In this document: in pieces, positions 17,853-27,243 of the stretch | Numbering within the stretch: the first letter of the stretch is position 1 | Layout: each line of letters opens with the position of its first letter | Assembly: GCF_018459925.1 (NCBI RefSeq) | Contig: NZ_CP075371.1 | Span: 3,286,001-3,350,000 of the forward strand | Reading direction: 5' to 3' | DNA length: 64,000 bases | DNA from: Nocardioides aquaticus | Lineage (GTDB): Bacteria > Actinomycetota > Actinomycetes > Propionibacteriales > Nocardioidaceae | Translations under genes and position numbers: made by a program | Notes under the pieces: model-generated | Seen by the model: the letters and a program-made list of their open reading frames with translations, nothing else | What the model was told of the DNA's origin: nothing | The model's database searches: none

Positions 17853-19126
17853 CGCCTCGCCATCAGGCCAGAGGAGGCACGGCGCCGACGCGCGGCCAGG
17901 GCCGCGGCGGCCTCGGGCTCGCGGCGGGCGAAGCCGACGAGCAGGCCGAGCGCGGCCAGGGTCGGCACGAGGCCGGAGCCGCCGTAGGAGACCAGGGGCA
18001 GGGGGATCCCGATCACGGGGAGCAGGGCGAGCACCATCCCGACGTTGACGATCATCTGGCCGATCAGCCAGACCACGATGCCGAAGGTCGCGTAGCGCAC
18101 GAACGGGTCGGTCGTTCGGCGCGCGATCCCGAGGGCGGCCCAGGCCAGGGCCAGGAACAGCCCGATCACGAGCAGGGTGCCGACCAGGCCGAGCTCCTCG
18201 CCGAGCACCGCGAAGATGAAGTCGGTGTGGGCGGCGGTCAGCGTCCCCCACTTCTGCTGGCTGGCGCCGATCCCCTCCCCGAACCAGCCGCCGCTGGACA
18301 TCGCGTAGAGGCCGTGGGCGGGTTGCCAGCCGGCGTCGTAGTAGTCCTGGAAGGGGTCCAGGAAGTTGGTCAGCCGCTTGAGCCGCTCGGCGTTCGTGGC
18401 CGCGAGCACGCCGGCCACCACGCTGACGAGGCTGAGGGAGAGCACGAAGAGGCGGGCCGGCGCCCCGACCACCCAGAGCATGCCGAGCAGGATCGCGAAG
18501 AAGACCATCGCGGTGCCGAGGTCGCGGCCGAGCACCACCAGGCCGGTGGCCAGCACCATGCCCGGGACCACCGGCACCAGCACCTCGTGCAGGCTGCCGA
18601 GGCGGCGCTCCTTGTTGGCGTAGATGTGCGCGGCCCACAGCACGAGCGAGAACTTCGCGATCTCGGAGGGCTGGATCAGCAGCGGGCCGACGGCCAGCCA
18701 GTTGGTGTTGCCGTTGACCTCGACGCCCAGGAAGGCGGTCATCAGCAGCAGGACCAGCGAGAAGGAGAAGGCCGGGTAGGCCAGGTTGCGCACCAAGCGG
18801 TGCGGCAGCCGGCTGGCCAGGAACGCCACCGGCAGGCCGACCGCGGCCCACATCAGCTGGCGCCGCACGATGGCGTACGAGTCCCCGGTGTCGGCGAAGG
18901 CCTGCACGCTCGAGGCCGACAGCACCATGATCAGCCCGATCGTGAGCAGCAGCGACGCCGACCCGATCAGCACGTAGTAGGTCGTCAGCGGGCGGTCCAT
19001 GGCGTCGCGCAGCGACCGCACCCACGGCACCCACGGCGCGCGCCGCAGCGGGCTGCGGACGCGGTCGCCCGACGGGCCGCCGGCAGGGGCGGTGGCCGAG
19101 GGACGCTCCGGCTCCACGGTGGTCAT
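17849..19126 (-). CDS. ftsW: Septal peptidoglycan polymerase FtsW
   Basis: This SEDS glycosyltransferase polymerises lipid II at the septum with FtsI. It has 425 residues from ATG 19126. A proline-rich cytoplasmic head of about 45 residues precedes ten or so membrane segments. SEDS motifs are present: GVEVNGNTNWLAVGPLLIQPSE with the catalytic-loop region, GRDLGTAMV, the extracytoplasmic loop QPAHGLYAMSSGGWFGEGIG, HTDFIFAVLGEELGLVG, and VSYGGSGL. It lies 55 bp after murD, the only sizeable gap in the rsmH-ftsQ run. Confidence 0.96.
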   Translation of the reverse strand: MTTVEPERPSATAPAGGPSGDRVRSPLRRAPWVPWVRSLRDAMDRPLTTYYVLIGSASLLLTIGLIMVLSASSVQAFADTGDSYAIVRRQLMWAAVGLPVAFLASRLPHRLVRNLAYPAFSFSLVLLLMTAFLGVEVNGNTNWLAVGPLLIQPSEIAKFSLVLWAAHIYANKERRLGSLHEVLVPVVPGMVLATGLVVLGRDLGTAMVFFAILLGMLWVVGAPARLFVLSLSLVSVVAGVLAATNAERLKRLTNFLDPFQDYYDAGWQPAHGLYAMSSGGWFGEGIGASQQKWGTLTAAHTDFIFAVLGEELGLVGTLLVIGLFLALAWAALGIARRTTDPFVRYATFGIVVWLIGQMIVNVGMVLALLPVIGIPLPLVSYGGSGLVPTLAALGLLVGFARREPEAAAALAARRRRASSGLMARR

Positions 19127-19181
19127 CGTGGGGCCTCCTCGTCGTCGGTCTTCTCGGCCCGGTCTCCCCGGCCTGGTCTGG

Positions 19182-20672
19182 TCAGCGGTCCTCGGCGGCG
19201 AGGGCCCGTACCGCGGCGGCGAACGCGTCGCCCCGCGCGGCGTAGGAGGTGAACTGGTCCATCGAGGCGCATCCCGGTGCCAGCAGCACCGTGTCCCCGG
19301 CGACGACCAGGTCGGCCGCCGCGGCGACGACCCGTCCCATCAGGTCCGCTCCACCGTCGTCTCGCGTGGCCCCATCCTCGCGGGCCTCCACCTGTCGGAC
19401 CGGCACATCCGGAGCGTGTCGCGAAAGGGCCTCGGCGATGACGGCGCGGTCGCGGCCGATCAGCACCACCCCGCGCAGCCGGTCGCGCACGGTGCGCACC
19501 AGCTCGTCGAACTGGGCGCCCTTCGCGAGCCCCCCGGCCACCCAGACCACGGGCTCGTAGGCCATCAGCGAGGACGCGGCGGCGTGCGGGTTGGTGGCCT
19601 TCGAGTCGTCGACCCACACGACGTCGCGGTGCCGGGCGACCTCGGTGATCCGGTGCCCGTCGGGCCGGAAGGCGCGCAGCCCGTCGCGCACCGCCGCCTG
19701 GCTGACGCCGTGGGCCCGGGCGAGCGCGGCCGCGGCCAACGCGTTCGAGACGTAGTGGGGCGCGGCGGAGGCGAGGTCGCCGACGGTGCACAGCTCGGCG
19801 GCGCTGGTGGCGCGCTCGGGGATGAAGGCCCGGTCGACCAGGATGTCCTCGACCAGGCCGAGCATGCCCACGGCCGGCATCTCGAGGCCGAACCCGACCG
19901 CGCGGGCACCCTCGACGACGTCGGCGTCGCGGACCAGCTGCTCGGTGAGCGGCTCGGCGGTGTTGTAGACGCAGGCGTCCCGCACGTGCTCGTAGACCCG
20001 ACCCTTGTCGGCGGCGTAGTCGGCCATCGAGGAGTACCAGTCCAGGTGGTCCTCGGCGATGTTCAGGACCACCGCGGCCTGCGGGCTCATCGAGCGCGTG
20101 TAGTGCAGCTGGAAGCTGGAGAGCTCCACGGCGAGGACGTCGTACGGCTCGGGGTCCATCACGGCCTCGACCACCGGGAGCCCGACGTTGCCGACCGCCA
20201 GGCTGCGCAGGCCGGCGGCGCGCAGGATGGTATCGAGCATCTGGGTGGTGGTGGTCTTGCCGTTGGTGCCCGTGACGCACAGCCACGGGGTGTCGTGCTC
20301 GGGGTGGCGCAGCCGCCAGGCCAGCTCGACCTCGCCCCAGACCGGGATGCCACGGGCCCGGGCCTGCGCCAGCAGCGGCGCGCTCGGCCGCCACCCCGGC
20401 GAGGTGACGACGAGGTCGACGTCGGGCGGCAGCTCCGCGGTGGAGCCGCTGCCGAGGCGGACCTCGGCGCCGAGGATCTCCAGCAGCTCGGCCTTCTCGG
20501 CGCGCTCCTGGTCGCCCTCGGACTCGTCGACGGCCAGGACCGAGGAGCCGAGGTGGGTCAGGTTGTCGGCGGCGGCGAAGCCGGAGACGCCGAACCCGGC
20601 CACGACCGTCCGCACGCCCTCCCAGGAGTCCAGGCGGCCGAGGTCGGTGGGGTCACGGGGCGCGGCGCTCAC
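19182..20672 (-). CDS. murD: UDP-N-acetylmuramoylalanine--D-glutamate ligase
   Basis: MurD adds D-glutamate to UDP-MurNAc-L-Ala. It has 496 residues from GTG 20672, overlapping the mraY stop. TVVAGFGVSGFAAADNL is the N-terminal Rossmann motif. GTNGKTTTT is at 135-143. ELSSFQLHYT, NIAEDHLDWY and WVDDSKATNPHAAASSL are typical of MurD. The C-terminal domain contains an unusual acidic insert (REDGATRDDGGADL). Confidence 0.96.
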   Translation of the reverse strand: MSAAPRDPTDLGRLDSWEGVRTVVAGFGVSGFAAADNLTHLGSSVLAVDESEGDQERAEKAELLEILGAEVRLGSGSTAELPPDVDLVVTSPGWRPSAPLLAQARARGIPVWGEVELAWRLRHPEHDTPWLCVTGTNGKTTTTQMLDTILRAAGLRSLAVGNVGLPVVEAVMDPEPYDVLAVELSSFQLHYTRSMSPQAAVVLNIAEDHLDWYSSMADYAADKGRVYEHVRDACVYNTAEPLTEQLVRDADVVEGARAVGFGLEMPAVGMLGLVEDILVDRAFIPERATSAAELCTVGDLASAAPHYVSNALAAAALARAHGVSQAAVRDGLRAFRPDGHRITEVARHRDVVWVDDSKATNPHAAASSLMAYEPVVWVAGGLAKGAQFDELVRTVRDRLRGVVLIGRDRAVIAEALSRHAPDVPVRQVEAREDGATRDDGGADLMGRVVAAAADLVVAGDTVLLAPGCASMDQFTSYAARGDAFAAAVRALAAEDR

Positions 20673-21754
20673 AGGCGGGCCACCCACTCGGCGTAGAAGA
20701 TCCCGAGCCCGGTGGCCACGAAGAGGCCGGTGATGATCCAGAACCGGACGACCACGGTCACCTGCTCCCAGCCGAGCATCTCGAAGTGGTGGTGGATCGG
20801 GGCGATCCGGAAGACCCGCCGACCGGTGCCGGTGAAGCGCTTCGTGGTCTTGAACCAGGTCACCTGGATCATCACCGACAGCGTCTCCAGCACGAAGATC
20901 CCGCCGAGGATCACCGCGAGCAGCTCGGTGCGGGTCAGGATGGCCAGCCCGGCCAGCGCGCCGCCGAGCGCGAGCGAGCCGGTGTCGCCCATGAAGATTG
21001 CGGCCGGTGAGGCGTTCCACCACAGGAACCCGAAGCACGCCCCCGTGATCGCCGCGGCCACCACGGCGAGGTCGAGGGGGTCGCGGACGTCGTAGCAGAA
21101 CGAGCCGGGGTTGGACTCGCACAGCTGGTTGTTCTGCCAGATGTTGACCAGGGTGTAGGCGCCGAAGACCATCACGCTCGCGCCGGTGGCCAGGCCGTCG
21201 AGGCCGTCGGTGAGGTTCACGGCGTTGCTGAAGCCGGTGCTGAGGAGCCAGATGAACAGGACGGCGATCACCGTCGGCAGGACCAGCCACTCGAGGTCGC
21301 GCAGGAAGCTGACGCTGTGCGAGGCGGGCGTCCGGCCGTAGTCGTCCTCCAGCCACGGCGAGAGCGCGAGCACGCCGAAGACCAGGGCCACCGAGGTCTG
21401 CCCGATCATCTTGGCCTTGCTCCGCAGGCCCAGGCTGCGCTGGCGGTAGATCTTGATGGCGTCGTCGAGGAAGCCGACCGCACCCATCCCGACGAAGAGG
21501 AACAGCAGCAGCAGCGCGGAGGCCGACGGCGCTTCCAGGGTGATCAGCTTGGCCAGTCCGTAGCCGACGACCGTGGCCAGGATGATCACCACACCCCCCA
21601 TCGTGGGCGTCCCGCGCTTGGTGTGGTGCGTGGTCGGTCCGTCGTCGCGGATCTCCTGGCCGTAGCCGCGACGGGTCAGCAGCGTGATGGCGACACGGGT
21701 GCCGAGCAGCGAGATCAGCAGCGCGAAGCCACCGCCGAGCAGGATCGCTCTCAT
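20669..21754 (-). CDS. mraY: Phospho-N-acetylmuramoyl-pentapeptide-transferase
   Basis: MraY moves phospho-MurNAc-pentapeptide to undecaprenyl phosphate, making lipid I. It has 361 residues and about ten membrane segments. GTPTMGGVVI, FLDDAIK (the DDxxK motif), NLTDGLDGLATG, FMGDTGSLALGG and the IHHHFE histidine motif are all present. The ATG overlaps the murF stop, and the stop overlaps the murD GTG. Confidence 0.97.
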   Translation of the reverse strand: MRAILLGGGFALLISLLGTRVAITLLTRRGYGQEIRDDGPTTHHTKRGTPTMGGVVIILATVVGYGLAKLITLEAPSASALLLLFLFVGMGAVGFLDDAIKIYRQRSLGLRSKAKMIGQTSVALVFGVLALSPWLEDDYGRTPASHSVSFLRDLEWLVLPTVIAVLFIWLLSTGFSNAVNLTDGLDGLATGASVMVFGAYTLVNIWQNNQLCESNPGSFCYDVRDPLDLAVVAAAITGACFGFLWWNASPAAIFMGDTGSLALGGALAGLAILTRTELLAVILGGIFVLETLSVMIQVTWFKTTKRFTGTGRRVFRIAPIHHHFEMLGWEQVTVVVRFWIITGLFVATGLGIFYAEWVARL

Positions 21755-23172
21755 CGGGCGCTCATCGGGGCGGGCCCCTCTCCGGTCGGGTCGTGGGTGC
21801 CGACGACCGCCGGGTCGGGCCCGACGAGCGCAGCGGCGACCTCCTCGAGCGCGGCGCCGCGGGAGGCCTTGACCAGGACGGCGTCCCGGGCACCGGCATT
21901 CTCCCTCACCCAGGCGGTCGCCTCGTCACGGCTCTCCGCGAGCACCACCTCGCCCGCCCAGCCGGCCACCTCGCGGGCGCCGTCGGCCAGGGCGGGGGCG
22001 CCCACGACGAGCAGCACGTCGGTGCCGCGCTCGGCGGCGGCCCGGCCGACGTCGCGGTGGGCCTGCTCGGCGCCGGGGCCGAGCTCGAGCATCTCCCCCA
22101 GCACCGCCACCGCGCGCCGCCCGGTGCGGCGGCGGATCGCGGCCAGCGCGTCGAGCGCGGCGACCATGGACGCGGGGTTGGCGTTGTAGGCGTCGTTGAG
22201 GACCACGAGGCCGTCCTCGCGCTCGGTCAGCTCCATCCGCCAGCGCGACGCGGCGCGGGCGGTCGCCAGCGAGCTGGCCACGGCCTCCAGGGGCACGCCG
22301 ACGGCCAGCGCCATCGCGGCGGCCGCGGTAGCGTTGGCCACCTGGTGCGCGCCGACCTGGGCCAGCCGTACCGCGGCGCGGTCCTCGCCGTGGGCCAGCA
22401 CGAAGGCGGGTCGCCCGAGGTCGTCCAGCTCGACGTCGAGACCGGACACGTCGGCCCCGGGCCCGCCGAAGGTCAGCACGCGGGCACGCGTGCGCGACGC
22501 CATCGCGGCGACCAGCGGGTCGTCGGCGTTCAGCACCGCGGTGCCGGCGGCCGGCAGCGCCTCGACGATCTCGCCCTTGGCGACCGCGATCGCCTCGGCG
22601 CTGCCGAACTCCCCGATGTGGGCCGTGCCGACGTTCAGCACGGCGGCGACCGTCGGGGGTGCCACCTCGCAGAGGTAGGCGACGTGGCCGATGCCCCGGG
22701 CGCCCATCTCGACCACGAGGTGCTCGGTGCCGGCGTCGGCGCGCAGCGCGGTCAGCGGCACCCCGAGCTCGTTGTTCAGGTTGCCGCGGGTGGCGACCGT
22801 CGGGCCGTGGTCGGCGAGGACGTGGGCGAGGTAGTCCTTGGTGCCGGTCTTGCCCTGCGAGCCCGTCATCGCCAGCGTCGGGACGCGGAGGCCGTCCAGG
22901 ACGTGGCGCGCGAGCCTCCCCAGCGCGACCACGGGGTCGTCGACCACCACGGTGGGGGCGTCGGTGGGCCTGCTGCCGAGCACGGCATGGGCGCCACCGG
23001 CGTGGACGTGGCCGTCGACCCGCTCCCCGACCACGGCGACGTAGAGGCCGCCCGGGACGGGGTCGCGGCTGTCGAGGTAGGCCGGGGCGTCCACGACGAC
23101 GCCGTGGTGACGGGGGTCGGCGACGGTGCCGCCGACGACGCGGGCCAGCTCCTCGAGGCGCAGCCGGATCAC
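21751..23172 (-). CDS. murF: UDP-N-acetylmuramoyl-tripeptide--D-alanyl-D-alanine ligase
   Basis: MurF adds D-Ala-D-Ala to the UDP-MurNAc tripeptide. It has 473 residues from GTG 23172, overlapping the murE stop. The ATP loop GSQGKTGTK at 104-112 is the MurF variant. NLNNELGVPLT, EMGARGIGHVAYL, LNDAYNANPASM and VLGEMLELG are diagnostic. It is coupled at both ends to murE and mraY. Confidence 0.97.
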   Translation of the reverse strand: MIRLRLEELARVVGGTVADPRHHGVVVDAPAYLDSRDPVPGGLYVAVVGERVDGHVHAGGAHAVLGSRPTDAPTVVVDDPVVALGRLARHVLDGLRVPTLAMTGSQGKTGTKDYLAHVLADHGPTVATRGNLNNELGVPLTALRADAGTEHLVVEMGARGIGHVAYLCEVAPPTVAAVLNVGTAHIGEFGSAEAIAVAKGEIVEALPAAGTAVLNADDPLVAAMASRTRARVLTFGGPGADVSGLDVELDDLGRPAFVLAHGEDRAAVRLAQVGAHQVANATAAAAMALAVGVPLEAVASSLATARAASRWRMELTEREDGLVVLNDAYNANPASMVAALDALAAIRRRTGRRAVAVLGEMLELGPGAEQAHRDVGRAAAERGTDVLLVVGAPALADGAREVAGWAGEVVLAESRDEATAWVRENAGARDAVLVKASRGAALEEVAAALVGPDPAVVGTHDPTGEGPAPMSAR

Positions 23173-24773
23173 CGGTCGCCCCCCTGCACGACCCGGGGGT
23201 CGGCGAGGAGCTCGCGGACGACGACGCGGTCGTCGAAGGGGTGCACGGTCCCGGCGACCTCCTGGCCGGTCTCGTGGCCCTTGCCGGCGACCAGCACGAC
23301 GTCGCCGGGGCCGGTCCGGCCCAGGGCCAGGGCGATCGCCTCGCGCCGCCCGGCCACCTCGACCACCTCGGCGCTCGCGCCCGCGGCCCCGTCGAGCACG
23401 GCGGCGCGGATCGCGGCGGGGTCCTCGGAGCGGGGGTTGTCGTCGGTGACCACGACCAGGTCGGCCAGGCGGCCCGCGGTCTCCCCCATCAGGGGCCGCT
23501 TGCCGCGGTCGCGGTCGCCCCCGGCCCCCACCACGACGACCAGCCGGCCGCGGGTGAGCGGGCGCAGGGTGCCCAGGGCGGCCTCGAGCGCGTCGGGCTT
23601 GTGGGCGTAGTCGACCAGCACGGTGCGGCGGCCGGCGCCACCGTCACCGACCTGCTCGAAGCGGCCGGGGACCCCGTCGGTGGTCCCCAGCGCCAGGGCC
23701 AGGGGACGCGGGTCGAGGCCGGCCTCCCCCGCCGCGGCCAGCGCGGCGAGGGCGTTGGCCACGTTGAAGGCGCCGGGCAGCGGGACCGTCGTGGGCTGCG
23801 CGAGGCCGCCCGGGCCGCGCAGGACGAAGGTCGACGAGGCCGGGTCGGCGCGGACGTCCTCGGCCCACCAGTCCGCCGGCGCCCCGGTGGCGGAGAAGGT
23901 CGAGACGGCCACGCCCCGCTCGCGGCACAGGTCGACCAGGCGGCGCCCGTGCTCGTCGTCGACGTTGACCAGGGCGCGGTGGGCGCGATCGGGGGCGAAG
24001 AGCGACGCCTTGGCGGCGAAGTACTCCTCGACGTCGGCGTGGAAGTCGAGGTGGTCGCGACCGAGGTTGAGGAAGACCGCGACGTCGAAGACGACGCCGT
24101 CGACCCTGCCGAGCACCAGCGCGTGGCTGGAGACCTCCATCGCGCAGTCGGTCACCCCGCGCTCGCGCATCAGCGCGAACAGGGCGTGCAGGTCGGGCGC
24201 CTCGGGCGTGGTGAGGGCCGTGGGCACGTCGACGCCGTCGACGCGGGTGCCCACGGTGCCGACGACGCCGGCGTGGCACCCGGAGGCCTGGAGCGCCGCC
24301 TCGAGCAGGCGCGTCGTGGTGGTCTTGCCCTGGGTTCCGGTCACCCCGACCAGGCGCAGGGCCGCGGCGGGGTCGCCGTGCAGCCGGGCGGCGAGCCGGC
24401 CGAGCACGCGCCGCGGGTCCGTGGTGACCAGCAGGGGCAGGTCGTCCGGCAGCCGGTCGGACAGCTCCGCGGCGGCGCGGGCACCGGCGGGGTCGGTGAG
24501 CACCGCGACGGCGCCGGCGGCCACCGCGTCGGGCGTGAAGGCGATGCCGTGCGCGCGGGCGCCGGGCAGCGCGGCGTACAGGTCACCGGGGACGGTGCGC
24601 AGCGAGCTCAGCGTCAGCCCCGTGACCAGCGACGCCCCGCCGTCGGCGGGCAGCCGGGTGGCCGGGTCGAGCGGACCGGCGAGCTCGGCGACCCAGCCGG
24701 CGACCTCGGCGGGAGAGCGGGGCGTGACCCCCGCGGGGCGGGCTCCGGACGTGGCAGGAGGAGACGGGGTCAC
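23169..24773 (-). CDS. murE: UDP-MurNAc-tripeptide synthetase, diaminopimelate type
   Basis: MurE adds the third residue of the stem peptide. It has 534 residues from GTG 24773, overlapping the ftsI stop. The ATP loop GTQGKTTTT is at 146-154. The substrate-selecting motif is DNPR (445-448, in TDDNPRSEDP), which marks a diaminopimelate-adding enzyme. LVDYAHKPDALEAAL and VVGAGGDRDRGKRPLMG are typical. The peptidoglycan of this organism therefore should carry DAP; which isomer cannot be read here. Confidence 0.97.
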   Translation of the reverse strand: MTPSPPATSGARPAGVTPRSPAEVAGWVAELAGPLDPATRLPADGGASLVTGLTLSSLRTVPGDLYAALPGARAHGIAFTPDAVAAGAVAVLTDPAGARAAAELSDRLPDDLPLLVTTDPRRVLGRLAARLHGDPAAALRLVGVTGTQGKTTTTRLLEAALQASGCHAGVVGTVGTRVDGVDVPTALTTPEAPDLHALFALMRERGVTDCAMEVSSHALVLGRVDGVVFDVAVFLNLGRDHLDFHADVEEYFAAKASLFAPDRAHRALVNVDDEHGRRLVDLCRERGVAVSTFSATGAPADWWAEDVRADPASSTFVLRGPGGLAQPTTVPLPGAFNVANALAALAAAGEAGLDPRPLALALGTTDGVPGRFEQVGDGGAGRRTVLVDYAHKPDALEAALGTLRPLTRGRLVVVVGAGGDRDRGKRPLMGETAGRLADLVVVTDDNPRSEDPAAIRAAVLDGAAGASAEVVEVAGRREAIALALGRTGPGDVVLVAGKGHETGQEVAGTVHPFDDRVVVRELLADPRVVQGGDR

Positions 24774-26626
24774 CGGGCGAGGTTATCGTCGCCCGGACCC
24801 CACTCGGTGGCCACCTTCTCCGGCTTCGACCCGGTCGGCGGGATGCCGTAGTGGCGCAGGGCGACGCCCATGATCTTGGCGAAGGCCGGCCCGGCGGTGG
24901 AGCCGCCGCCCGAGCCGGCGCGGGGGTCGTGCACCGCGACGTAGACGGTCAGCCGGGGGTCGTCGGCGGGGGCGAAGCCGCCGAAGGAGACGGTCGTCGA
25001 GCCGTCGTAGAAGCCCTCCTCGTTGACCCGCTGGGCGGTGCCGGTCTTGCCGGCCACCCGGTAGCCGGGCACCGCCGCGGCGGGGGCCGACCCCTCCTCG
25101 GGGTCGAGCACCTGCTCCATCATCAGCGAGGTCTGGCGGGCCGCCTCCTCGCTGACCACGCGGCGGCTGGTGGCCTGCTCGGTGCCGACGGTCGCGCCGC
25201 CGTCGGTGACCGCGGAGCCCTCGATGACGCTGGGGTCGACCCGCACGCCGCCGTTGGCGATCGTGTTCACGGCCGCGGTCATCTGCAGCGCGGTCACCGA
25301 CAGGGACTGGCCGAATGCGACCCGGGCCGCGGTGGCGTCGGTCCACTGCGCGGCCGTCGGCAGCAGGCCGGCCTGCTCGCCGGCCAGGCCGACCCCGGTC
25401 TTGCGGGTGATCCCGAACTGCTCGAGGTAGGAGCGCAGCTGGCCCTTGGCGAAGTACTCCGACGCCAGGACCGTGCCGACGTTCGAGGACTTGGCCACGA
25501 TGCCGGCGGTGGTGAGCCGGAGGACGCCGTGCTCCCAGTAGTCGTGCACGACCGTGTCGTCGGTCGCGAGCTCGCCGGGCACCGAGAACCTGGTGTCCAT
25601 CGTGAGCTTGCCGGCGTCGATGAGCGCCGCCATGGTCAGCACCTTCTCCACCGACCCGGGCTCGTAGATGTCGGTGACGGCGCGCGACTTGTAGAGCTCC
25701 TGGTCCGGGGTCGCCTCGGGGTCGCTGGCGTCGTACGTGGGGTGGTCGGCCATCGCGAGCACCTCGCCGGAGCTCGAGTCCATGACGATGGCGATCCCGG
25801 ACTCACCGCCGGCCTTGCGGACGGTGTCGCGCAGCGCACGCTGGACGTACCACTGCAGGTTCGAGTCCAGGGTGGTGGTGAGGTCCTGGCCGTCCTCCGG
25901 CTCCTGCAGCCTGCTCTCACCGAGCGGGAGCCGGTTGCCGTCGCCGACCTGGTAGCGGGCCTCGCCGTCGTGGCCGGCCAGCCAGTCGCCGAAGGTGGCC
26001 TCCAGACCGGCCAGCGGACGGGCCCGGCCGGACTCGGAGGGGCGGCCCAGGAAGCCGAGCACGTTGGCCGCGACGTCCCCGGCCGGGTAGGTGCGGATCG
26101 GGTCGTCGCGGGTGGTGAGGCCGACGAAGCCGGCCTCGGTGGCCTCGTCGACGACGCGCTGGGCCTGCGCCGCGGGCAGCTGACGGGCGACGTACTGGAA
26201 CTGGCTGTCCGGGACCCGCAGCCGCTCGAGGGTCTCGACGTAGTCGAGGTCCAGGCGGCGGGCCAGCAGGGTCGCCAGCGCCGGGGCCTGGGCGGCGGTC
26301 AGCCCGGGGTCGGCGATGATCATCAGGCCCGCGACCGAGTCCGCGAGGGGCTCGCCGTCGCGGTCCAGGATCTCGCCGCGGGTCGCGGGCAGCGCCACGA
26401 CCGCGGTGCCCTCGGCGGCGGCCATCGCGGCGTACGAGTTGGGGTCGAGGCCCTGGAGCTGGACCAGGCGGCCGGCGAAGACCGAGAGCACGACCGCGAT
26501 CACCAGGAAGCCGATGCGCAGCCGGAACGGGCTCGACCCGCGACCGCTGCCCAACCGGGGCCGACCCGCCCGCGGGCTGCTCGTCCGGGTCCGTCGCACG
26601 CGTCCGCTCCTGTCCGCGCCGCTCAC
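24770..26626 (-). CDS. ftsI: Septal transpeptidase FtsI (class B PBP3)
   Basis: FtsI cross-links septal peptidoglycan beside FtsW. It has 618 residues from GTG 26626, overlapping the ftsL stop. A short basic head and one membrane segment (about 38-56) precede the pedestal domain (RGEILDRDGEPLA). The transpeptidase motifs are SVEK (Ser325 to Lys328, in YEPGSVEKV), SSN (380-382) and KTGTA (527-531). The x-x pair in SxxK is VE rather than the common TF or TM; the catalytic Ser and Lys are intact. Confidence 0.96.
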   Translation of the reverse strand: MSGADRSGRVRRTRTSSPRAGRPRLGSGRGSSPFRLRIGFLVIAVVLSVFAGRLVQLQGLDPNSYAAMAAAEGTAVVALPATRGEILDRDGEPLADSVAGLMIIADPGLTAAQAPALATLLARRLDLDYVETLERLRVPDSQFQYVARQLPAAQAQRVVDEATEAGFVGLTTRDDPIRTYPAGDVAANVLGFLGRPSESGRARPLAGLEATFGDWLAGHDGEARYQVGDGNRLPLGESRLQEPEDGQDLTTTLDSNLQWYVQRALRDTVRKAGGESGIAIVMDSSSGEVLAMADHPTYDASDPEATPDQELYKSRAVTDIYEPGSVEKVLTMAALIDAGKLTMDTRFSVPGELATDDTVVHDYWEHGVLRLTTAGIVAKSSNVGTVLASEYFAKGQLRSYLEQFGITRKTGVGLAGEQAGLLPTAAQWTDATAARVAFGQSLSVTALQMTAAVNTIANGGVRVDPSVIEGSAVTDGGATVGTEQATSRRVVSEEAARQTSLMMEQVLDPEEGSAPAAAVPGYRVAGKTGTAQRVNEEGFYDGSTTVSFGGFAPADDPRLTVYVAVHDPRAGSGGGSTAGPAFAKIMGVALRHYGIPPTGSKPEKVATEWGPGDDNLAR

Positions 26627-27243
26627 CGCTGCGCCCGCTGTCCCTGCCGGTCCTCATTCGTACCGCCCGAGGCACGGGTCGGGCCGGACGCCGCGCCGTC
26701 GGCCCGGGGGTCGGCGTCGCCGGTCCGGTCCGGCGCCTGCCCCAGCACCTGCCCCGGTGCGGCGGCGGAGGGCAGGCCGCCGTACGGGTTCGGGGCCGGC
26801 GCCGGCTCGATCGAGAACCGGTCGGTCTCGGCGGCGGCCACGCGCTCGCCGCGGACGTCGCCGCCCAGGGTCAGGAAGGTCGGGACGGTCGGGATGACCA
26901 TGCCCATCCGCTGGGCGCGCTGGGCGATCTGCTGGGGGTCGCGCTGCTCGGCGATGTCCATCCGCAGCGCCTGCTCGCGGGCGCTGAGGGTGTCGGCCTC
27001 GGCCTCGAGCGCGGTGGCCGCGAAGGACGCCTGCTGCAACGAGGTGTTGAACAGCAGCAGCCCGACGACCCCGGTCAGCAGGATCAGGCTGACCAGCCCG
27101 ATGAACGGCACCCGCGCCGGCGGCCGGGCCGTGCGCGGCACCACCCGGAGCCGGGCGCGCTCGACGGCGTCGCCGGCCAGGCGCGGCAGGCGCTGCCGAC
27201 CGGTGGGCTGCCGGGAGGGACCGTGCGGTGCTGGGCTGCTCAT
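26623..27243 (-). CDS. ftsL: FtsL-like bitopic septum protein
   Basis: The protein has 206 residues from ATG 27243, overlapping the rsmH stop (ATGA). A basic proline-rich head is followed by one membrane segment (about 46-66, [16 protein letters not shown]) and a heptad-rich extracytoplasmic region (about 68-110). The tail is disordered, P/A/G-rich. Sequence conservation in this family is low; the call rests on position between rsmH and ftsI and on the topology of FtsL, which forms the FtsQLB complex. Confidence 0.85.
   Translation of the reverse strand: MSSPAPHGPSRQPTGRQRLPRLAGDAVERARLRVVPRTARPPARVPFIGLVSLILLTGVVGLLLFNTSLQQASFAATALEAEADTLSAREQALRMDIAEQRDPQQIAQRAQRMGMVIPTVPTFLTLGGDVRGERVAAAETDRFSIEPAPAPNPYGGLPSAAAPGQVLGQAPDRTGDADPRADGAASGPTRASGGTNEDRQGQRAQR

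Noticed and set aside
24770..26626. SVEK in FtsI as a defective active site
   Set aside because: SxxK needs only Ser and Lys; SSN and KTGTA are also intact, so the enzyme should be active.
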